Shown here one piece after another: positions 6,795 through 10,441 of a stretch of 10,441 nucleotides of DNA. This DNA comes from CAZKEG01 sp964601575 (GTDB lineage Bacteria; Desulfobacterota; Thermodesulfobacteria; Thermodesulfobacteriales; Thermodesulfatatoraceae), in NCBI GenBank assembly GCA_964601575.1, contig CAZROA010000018.1:1-10441 (forward strand), written 5' to 3'. How positions within the stretch are numbered: the stretch's first letter is position 1; each line of letters begins with the position of its first letter. The position numbers and the translations under genes were made by a program. The notes beneath the pieces are model-generated. The model was not told where the DNA came from and made no database searches. It saw only the letters and a program-made list of their open reading frames with translations.

Positions 6795-7585
6795 TCCTCC
6801 TCATCTTTATTACTCAGGCACATGCTGGCCCTTTACGGGTCTTTTTTCTGGATGCCGGAGAAGGAGAGGCCATTTATCTTGAAGGACCTTTTGGCGAACG
6901 TTTCCTGATCGATACCGGGAACCTCATCACCGGCTATAAGGTGGGCCAATTCCTTTTACGTCACGGAGGCCCCAGGTTGGACTACCTCTTTATCACTCAT
7001 CCCCATCCCGATCATATCGGCGGTATCTTTTATATTTTACAACGCTTTCAGGTAAAGGCCTGGGGAGATAATGGAGAATCTATACCACAAAACGAGGAAC
7101 TCTTTCGATGGTATGGAGAACTCTTCCGACAAGGCCGATATCGAGTCTTCCGCGCTGGCCAACGTTTCCCTATCGGACAGGGCCAACTAGAAATCCTTTG
7201 GCCTGGAGCCTTGGGCAATTCTTGGAACGAAAATTCGCTGGTGATGCACCTTACTTACGGGAAGATACGTTTTCTCTTTATGGGAGACGCCTCGACAAGG
7301 GTAGAAACAGCCCTGTTGAGTATGTATCCTCATCTCAAGGCCGAGGTCTTAAAGGTGGGTCATCACGGAGCCTTGGACGCCACTTCAGAGGCCTTCTTAC
7401 AAAGAACAAAGCCCAAAATAGCGATCATCTGCATCAACGAGGGTAACTTTCACGGTTACCCTTCTCCAGAAATCGTCAGGCGTCTTAGAGCCATTGGAGC
7501 TCGAGTATTTATTACTGGATTAGACGGAACCATCCTCATCGAAACCGATGGAAAATATTTAAATGCTCTCTCTATAGGCCGTTAA
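6767..7585 (+). CDS. Exported ComEC-type metallo-beta-lactamase-fold hydrolase
   Basis: This 272-residue protein has a signal peptide (residues 1-20, cut after QAHA) and then a single metallo-beta-lactamase domain. Motifs in order: FFLDAGEGEAIYLEG (24-40, the ComEC/Rec2-type opening), IDTGN (48-52), the metal-binding THPHPDHIGG (H78, H80, D82, H83), NENSLVMHL (154-162), FMGDAS (D174), KVGHHGA (H199/H200) and HGYPSPEIV (229-237). These are the hallmarks of the soluble domain normally fused to the ComEC DNA channel, which resembles a nuclease. Here it is free-standing and secreted with no channel part. A role in degrading DNA or another phosphoester outside the inner membrane is inference. It starts inside the VanZ-like gene, with CGGAG about 10 bases before the ATG. 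Confidence 0.88.
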   Translation: MLGQIWTLLILLIFITQAHAGPLRVFFLDAGEGEAIYLEGPFGERFLIDTGNLITGYKVGQFLLRHGGPRLDYLFITHPHPDHIGGIFYILQRFQVKAWGDNGESIPQNEELFRWYGELFRQGRYRVFRAGQRFPIGQGQLEILWPGALGNSWNENSLVMHLTYGKIRFLFMGDASTRVETALLSMYPHLKAEVLKVGHHGALDATSEAFLQRTKPKIAIICINEGNFHGYPSPEIVRRLRAIGARVFITGLDGTILIETDGKYLNALSIGR

Positions 7586-7615
7586 GTCATTTCGATAATT
7601 GAGATCGAGAAAATT

Positions 7616-8143
7616 ATGGAAATAAAAGAAATTTCTCAGTGTTTGGCTGATCCAAAGAAAATAAAAGTAATTGGAAAGATAAATATCCCAAATTTAGAAG
7701 AGATTATGCCATATCTTGCTAGAGTAATCACTAATGCGACTTATAGTGAAGATGACGGTTGGATCGTCTTCAAAAAGGGACTCAGAATCATCACGATCTA
7801 CAAAGATTCCTTTGTGGCTATGACCTATATAACCGACAAAGACGAGGCTCTAGAAATATTGAAAAGCATTGAAGAAAAAGCCAAAGAAGCCTGGGAAAAA
7901 AGAGATCAGATCGATCTTTCCAAGCCGTTAAAAGATACAAGCGTTACAGCGCTTGATATCTATAAACTCTTGCCTAAAACTAATTGCAAAGAATGTGGAG
8001 AACTGACTTGTATGGCCTTTGCGGTCAAAATTTTAAATTCTGAGAGAAATATTCAAGAATGCAAACCATTGTTTAGGGAAGAAAAAAATCGGAAGTCTGC
8101 CACTGAACTTCTAGATTTACTTACTAGAGCTGGCTATATTTAA
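7616..8143 (+). CDS. Iron-sulfur protein with CdhE/AcsC-type 4Fe-4S domain
   Basis: This 175-residue cytosolic protein has two parts. Residues 1-105 form an alpha/beta domain (strands around GWIVFKKGLRIITIYK and SFVAMTYI, then a long charged helix 76-97) that is not recognised. Residues 113-170 are a clear (Fe-S) domain: DIYKLLPKTNCKECGE, TCMAFAVKIL and QECKPL, giving C124-x2-C127-x4-C132-x16-C149. That spacing and the LPKTNCxxCG wording are those of the 4Fe-4S domain at the start of the corrinoid iron-sulfur protein large subunit (AcsC/CdhE) of the acetyl-CoA pathway; RnfB has a related one. Here the domain is C-terminal and no corrinoid-binding part is present, so it is probably a small electron-transfer or corrinoid-reactivation partner. 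It lies 30 bases after the hydrolase gene; the Shine-Dalgarno is weak. Confidence 0.85.
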   Translation: MEIKEISQCLADPKKIKVIGKINIPNLEEIMPYLARVITNATYSEDDGWIVFKKGLRIITIYKDSFVAMTYITDKDEALEILKSIEEKAKEAWEKRDQIDLSKPLKDTSVTALDIYKLLPKTNCKECGELTCMAFAVKILNSERNIQECKPLFREEKNRKSATELLDLLTRAGYI

Positions 8144-8342
8144 CCACCAATTCCCTTTTCCAAAGCGGACAATTGGCTGTTGTCCAGTTCTACTTCCACC
8201 TCTCCTTTTAAGACACAAAAAATCTCATCTTTGGATAAGACCGGTCAAACTCGCTTTCTTCTCTTTCCCAAGTGGGCCAGCTAAATACACCTAACTTTTC
8301 CAGTCCCTCTGAGGTTGGTTTTTTAATGATCACTTTCTCCAT
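8140..8342 (-). pseudogene. Frameshifted, truncated cupin-family protein
   Basis: From ATG at 8342 the minus strand reads EKVIIKKPTSEGLEKLGVFS, then WPTWEREESEFDRSYP, and stops after 44 codons (TAA at 8210-8208). Moving to the next frame at about 8232 the protein continues KDEIFCVLKGEVEVEL and ends ALEKGIGG at 8140. Read across the shift, this is a small single-domain cupin of the 'EGL.KLGVFSWP.WE...SEFD' type with its core strand 'GEVEVEL'. One A lost from an A-run (CCAAAAGAT to CCAAAGAT) would explain the shift. The last third of the domain (GD..FP.G..C.W) is absent, cut where the iron-sulfur gene ends. The gene is therefore broken twice. A sequencing error could explain the frameshift but not the missing C-terminus. 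Confidence 0.7.
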
Positions 8343-8361
8343 AGCTGTTCCGTTTTATAAG

Positions 8362-8390
8362 TTTATGTTTGCTATAATAGCTTATATCAA
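8362..8390 (-). promoter_or_regulatory. Possible relic promoter of the cupin pseudogene
   Basis: On the minus strand TTGATA (8390-8385) and CATAAA (8367-8362) are 17 bases apart, about 20 bases before the pseudogene ATG. Inside lies the near-perfect palindrome GCTATAATAGC (8371-8381). On the plus strand this palindrome contains an extended -10 (TGCTATAAT, 8370-8378) without a recognisable -35. The site may be an operator as well as a promoter; support is by pattern only. Confidence 0.35.
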
Positions 8391-8423
8391 CACAATCTGC
8401 GAATAATCTTTAATTTTATCACA

Positions 8424-8453
8424 TTGACCATTTCATCTGTTTCGTGCTAAAAG
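8424..8453 (+). promoter_or_regulatory. Possible promoter driving the CRISPR-Cas operon
   Basis: TTGACC (8424-8429) is followed after 18 bases by an extended -10, TGC-TAAAAG (8445-8453; hexamer 8448-8453). This would start transcription near 8460, just ahead of the Cas remnant and cmr1. It lies in the gap between the cupin scar and the first Cas codons, where the operon needs a promoter. Confidence 0.4.
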
Positions 8454-8465
8454 GCCTGCTGAGGG

Positions 8466-8801
8466 GTGGGGATAAAGTCCTTTCAGCTATTTCGTTTAAC
8501 CATGACTGTCAAAATTCACATTAATCTTAAACAAACCACCAAAAATTTCTGGATGGATAACGGCTTGGTTGTCCTCTACCGCCTTTTCGGCGAAGGGAAG
8601 TTTGATGTTTGCCATAAAGTATTCCACCACAAGTATAACCCAATAGCCAGCGAGGCAGCCGATGATAAAAGCCCTCAGGGTCCGGCTCCTTCCTTTTACT
8701 TTAACCTGGCCTATGACGCCGGCCTCGGCGCTAAGAACAGCCAGGGGTTGGGGATGGTGGAGTTGGTAAGACAAATAAGACAAAAAGGAACAAAGGAGTG
8801 A
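8466..8801 (+). pseudogene. Cas remnant: Cas8-like N-terminus joined to Cas6 C-terminus
   Basis: This open frame of 111 codons runs from GTG 8466; ATG 8502 fits the protein better (99 codons), though neither has a good Shine-Dalgarno. From 8502 the product begins MTVKIHINLKQTTKNFW, then MDNGLVVLYRLF, which reads like the start of a type I CRISPR large subunit (Cas8-like). This part is a weak call. The last 30 residues, FYFNLAYDAGLGAKNSQGLG then MVELV, are the glycine-rich RNA-binding end of a Cas6 repeat endonuclease. Cas6 is normally 220-280 residues with an N-terminal ferredoxin fold and catalytic His, which cannot fit here. The middle (CHKVFHHKYNPIASEAADDK) belongs clearly to neither. An in-frame deletion fusing two Cas genes explains this best. 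The TGA stop is embedded in the cmr1 Shine-Dalgarno/start region, as expected of a cas6-cmr1 operon. Confidence 0.55.
8793..8798 (+). promoter_or_regulatory. Shine-Dalgarno that decides the cmr1 start
   Basis: AAGGAG near 8793-8798 is 8 bases before GTG 8807, an ideal spacing. An earlier in-frame GTG at 8798 overlaps this element and would have no ribosome site of its own. The same bases carry the TGA stop of the preceding Cas remnant, so translation is probably coupled. Confidence 0.6.
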
Positions 8802-8806
8802 AGAAA

Positions 8807-10255
8807 GTGAAAGACTTGAAAGTCAAGATAAAGACCCTCACCCCCCTATGGACTGGCGGGGTGGATGGCACCATGGACCGCATCCACGAGACGGGCATCT
8901 TGGGCTCGTTGCGCTGGTGGTATGAGGCTATCGTGCGCGGGCTGGGGGGAGAGGCGTGTGATCCGACTTCGGACGGCAAAAGCGGGACGTCCAAACGCTG
9001 TCCAGATGATAATGGGCATTATTGTGATGTGTGCGCCGTGTTTGGGGCTACCGGATTACGGCGGGCTTTTCGGTTGGAAGGGCCGGCTTGGTGGAATGCA
9101 GAGCATCACAACCGTTTGACTGTGAAAGTAAATCAACATCGCCGACATCGAGGTTGGTATCTGGGACGAGGATATCTGGGCGAAGGAGAACTGGCTTTAC
9201 GGGCCCTTCGTTTGCCCGAGAACTGGCAAACGGATGATTTGTGGCAGACCTTATATCTTGCTCTTCGCTTGATTTCCTGCTGGGCCGGAATAGGGGCCAA
9301 AAGCCAGCAAGGGTATGGGGTGGTACAAACCGAAGCAGATAAATTCGCGCTGGATATTGACCGAGCCTTCGGGGTCGTAGAGGATTTGAAAAATCGCTCC
9401 CACCGTAGAGGAATAGTGTCCTCTAACTGCCTGCCAGCAATTGATCAATTTTTCTTTGTCAAAGTGCGCTTGCTGTTTCATAACGAGTCGCCTCAAGAAT
9501 GGTTAAACCAAACTGCGCAATTGGAACTCAACGATGAAGTAGAGTGGTATTTCCAAAAAAACTCAATCACTTCTGTGCTGCCCCTGGCGCCAGTGGTGCG
9601 TTATTATTTGCGGGCGCTTATTCGCGAGCATATTAAGCACAACGGTAAGCCCAATGCACCTGCGCGATGGCACCTGATGGGGGTGATCAATGGGCTTTGG
9701 CATAGCCCTGATTACGGGAAGATACAAGAAATAAACAAATGGTACTGCCCAGTCTGCAACTCCGAATGGAATAGGCGCCCCTCGCGAAGTGAACATCGAA
9801 ATTGCGGTGGGAGGCTCAAAAAGAAGGCACATTGCTTGAACTGCAGCCACGAATGGGCTTCGCTACATGATGCCATGAGTGATGGTAGTACAAGAAAAGT
9901 TGAGCGACAAAGATCGTTGATTAATGTCTCACACGCTTATCCAGTCAATGATGGCCAATGGGAGTTTCGAATCTGGGGCTGGATTCCAAATCATTTGTCA
10001 GGCGTAAACCGGGCAACCGTGCTCGATAACTTACAGCAATGGCTTGGCATTCAACAAGGCCAGGAACGACAGTGGCATGATCCTGCAACCGATCAAAATA
10101 CGCTTTGGAATAAAATTGACCTGAACGAGGCTCAAGTCCGATGGTTCGCCAAACAAAGCGATGAAAATACCGCGGAGTTCTTGAAAGCCCTGCTGACCAA
10201 CTGTGATACCGAACCCACCGGAGGTTCTGCTTCTGCTGGAGGGAGTGCACGATGA
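8807..10255 (+). CDS. cmr1: Type III-B CRISPR RAMP protein Cmr1 with zinc-ribbon insertion
   Basis: Cmr1 is the Cas7-like subunit at the head of the type III-B Cmr effector complex, which uses crRNA to cut target RNA. Motifs, counted from GTG 8807 (482 residues): a RAMP strand KVKIKTLTPLWTGG (5-18), then ETGILGSLRWWYEAIVRGLGG (28-48, shown in part as the Cmr1 'I.GslRwWyE' hallmark). A cysteine set follows (C51, C65, C73, C76), running into AVFGATGLRRAF. Further on are the glycine-rich GIGAKSQQGYG (161-171) and a second RAMP region. Unusually, residues 312-350 hold CPVC (314/317), NCGG (333) and CLNC (343/346), a zinc-ribbon-like block. Known Cmr1 proteins are often about 300-350 residues, so this one is long. 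The tail is low-complexity (GGSASAGGSAR). The stop overlaps the next start (ATGA). Codon usage differs from the genes left of 8143. Confidence 0.88.
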   Translation: MKDLKVKIKTLTPLWTGGVDGTMDRIHETGILGSLRWWYEAIVRGLGGEACDPTSDGKSGTSKRCPDDNGHYCDVCAVFGATGLRRAFRLEGPAWWNAEHHNRLTVKVNQHRRHRGWYLGRGYLGEGELALRALRLPENWQTDDLWQTLYLALRLISCWAGIGAKSQQGYGVVQTEADKFALDIDRAFGVVEDLKNRSHRRGIVSSNCLPAIDQFFFVKVRLLFHNESPQEWLNQTAQLELNDEVEWYFQKNSITSVLPLAPVVRYYLRALIREHIKHNGKPNAPARWHLMGVINGLWHSPDYGKIQEINKWYCPVCNSEWNRRPSRSEHRNCGGRLKKKAHCLNCSHEWASLHDAMSDGSTRKVERQRSLINVSHAYPVNDGQWEFRIWGWIPNHLSGVNRATVLDNLQQWLGIQQGQERQWHDPATDQNTLWNKIDLNEAQVRWFAKQSDENTAEFLKALLTNCDTEPTGGSASAGGSAR

Positions 10256-10441
10256 AAAGAGAATTTTGGGCAGAGTTTGATTTGTTTCATCCCTTAACTA
10301 AAAAAGGGAAAGAAATTCGTGGATTACAGAATGAATTAGATGAAATAAAAAGGCAACTAAAAGGAACTCAGGATGAGGAAAAAGCAGAAAAACTGCGAAA
10401 ACACCAACAAGAATTGCAAGAGAAACTCAAAAATATCCAGA
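10252..10441 (+). CDS. Coiled-coil protein of the Cmr operon, 3' end missing
   Basis: The ATG overlaps the cmr1 stop (ATGA) and is preceded by GGAGGGAG, so it is certainly translated with cmr1. The 63 visible codons begin MKREFWAEFDLFHPLTKKG. Residues 18-63 are then an uninterrupted, strongly charged helix rich in Glu, Lys and Gln with heptad-like Leu spacing (GLQNELDEIKRQL, then EKLRKHQQELQEKLKNI), most likely a coiled coil. Cmr2/Cas10, which often follows cmr1, normally opens with a short strand and 'iGPVQ.FI..ARK'; nothing like that is present. It could be a Cmr2 with an unusual leader, another Cmr subunit, or an accessory protein. No family is recognised, and the gene continues beyond the window. 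Confidence 0.8.
   Translation, partial: MKREFWAEFDLFHPLTKKGKEIRGLQNELDEIKRQLKGTQDEEKAEKLRKHQQELQEKLKNIQ

Noticed and set aside
8167..8185. Inverted repeat GGACAA-N7-TTGTCC after the iron-sulfur gene, considered as a terminator.
   Set aside because: No T-run follows on either strand, and the bases are part of the cupin pseudogene coding sequence (LDNSQLS).
8466..8510. The G- and T-rich stretch before the Cas remnant, checked as a CRISPR repeat.
   Set aside because: It occurs once; no second copy or regular spacing was seen anywhere in the window.
8496..8783. Minus-strand open frame of 95 codons opposite the Cas remnant.
   Set aside because: It is a mirror of the plus-strand frame that carries the clear Cas6 motif; it has no Shine-Dalgarno and no recognisable domain.
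8798..8806. Alternative earlier GTG start for cmr1.
   Set aside because: It overlaps the GGAG element itself, whereas GTG 8807 has ideal spacing; the difference is only three residues.

Overview
The window looks like the chromosome of an anaerobic, probably thermophilic, sulfur-metabolising bacterium. The evidence is a sulfur-trafficking operon (YeeE/YedE transporter, TusA, two DsrE-like proteins), an iron-sulfur protein of the corrinoid/acetyl-CoA-pathway type, and a type III-B CRISPR effector gene. A Thermodesulfobacteriota-like host fits, but that is inference from gene content only. No CRISPR array, tRNA, rRNA or transposase is visible.

Layout. Bases 1-620 (+): the 3' end of hpt (hypoxanthine phosphoribosyltransferase), translationally coupled to an unrecognised 42-residue membrane mini-protein. 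A strong GC hairpin at 625-648 serves as a shared terminator for this operon and the convergent one. Bases 650-3034 (-): a five-gene operon in the order yeeE-type transporter, tusA, DsrE-like, DsrE-like, 60-residue Cys-tailed protein. Every gene has a good Shine-Dalgarno sequence. It is read from a promoter-like region at 3035-3314 that it shares with the divergent peptidase gene. The likely logic is import of a reduced sulfur compound followed by persulfide relay between small cysteine proteins.

Bases 3315-8143 are mostly (+) housekeeping or accessory genes: an exported double-domain M16 metallopeptidase; a small (-) membrane protein lying tail-to-tail with it; a VanZ-like membrane protein overlapping an exported ComEC-type metallo-beta-lactamase-fold hydrolase; and a 175-residue protein ending in a Cx2Cx4Cx16C iron-sulfur domain.

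Bases 8140-8465 look like a scar. They hold a frameshifted, C-terminally truncated cupin pseudogene on the minus strand. It is followed by a promoter-like stretch facing into a CRISPR-Cas remnant.

Bases 8466-10441 (+) are CRISPR-Cas. First comes a short, probably chimeric ORF whose N-terminus reads like a type I large-subunit (Cas8-like) start and whose C-terminus carries the glycine-rich end of a Cas6 endonuclease. A long Cmr1 (type III-B RAMP) with an extra zinc-ribbon-like insertion follows. The last gene begins with a charged coiled coil and runs off the edge; it does not look like the start of Cmr2/Cas10. These genes overlap by a few bases (TGA/GTG and ATGA), so they form a translationally coupled operon. 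Their codon usage looks different from the genes before 8143, which suggests a horizontally acquired or rearranged island. The most unusual points are the Cas chimera, the zinc-ribbon Cmr1 with its coiled-coil partner, and the cupin scar at the junction.
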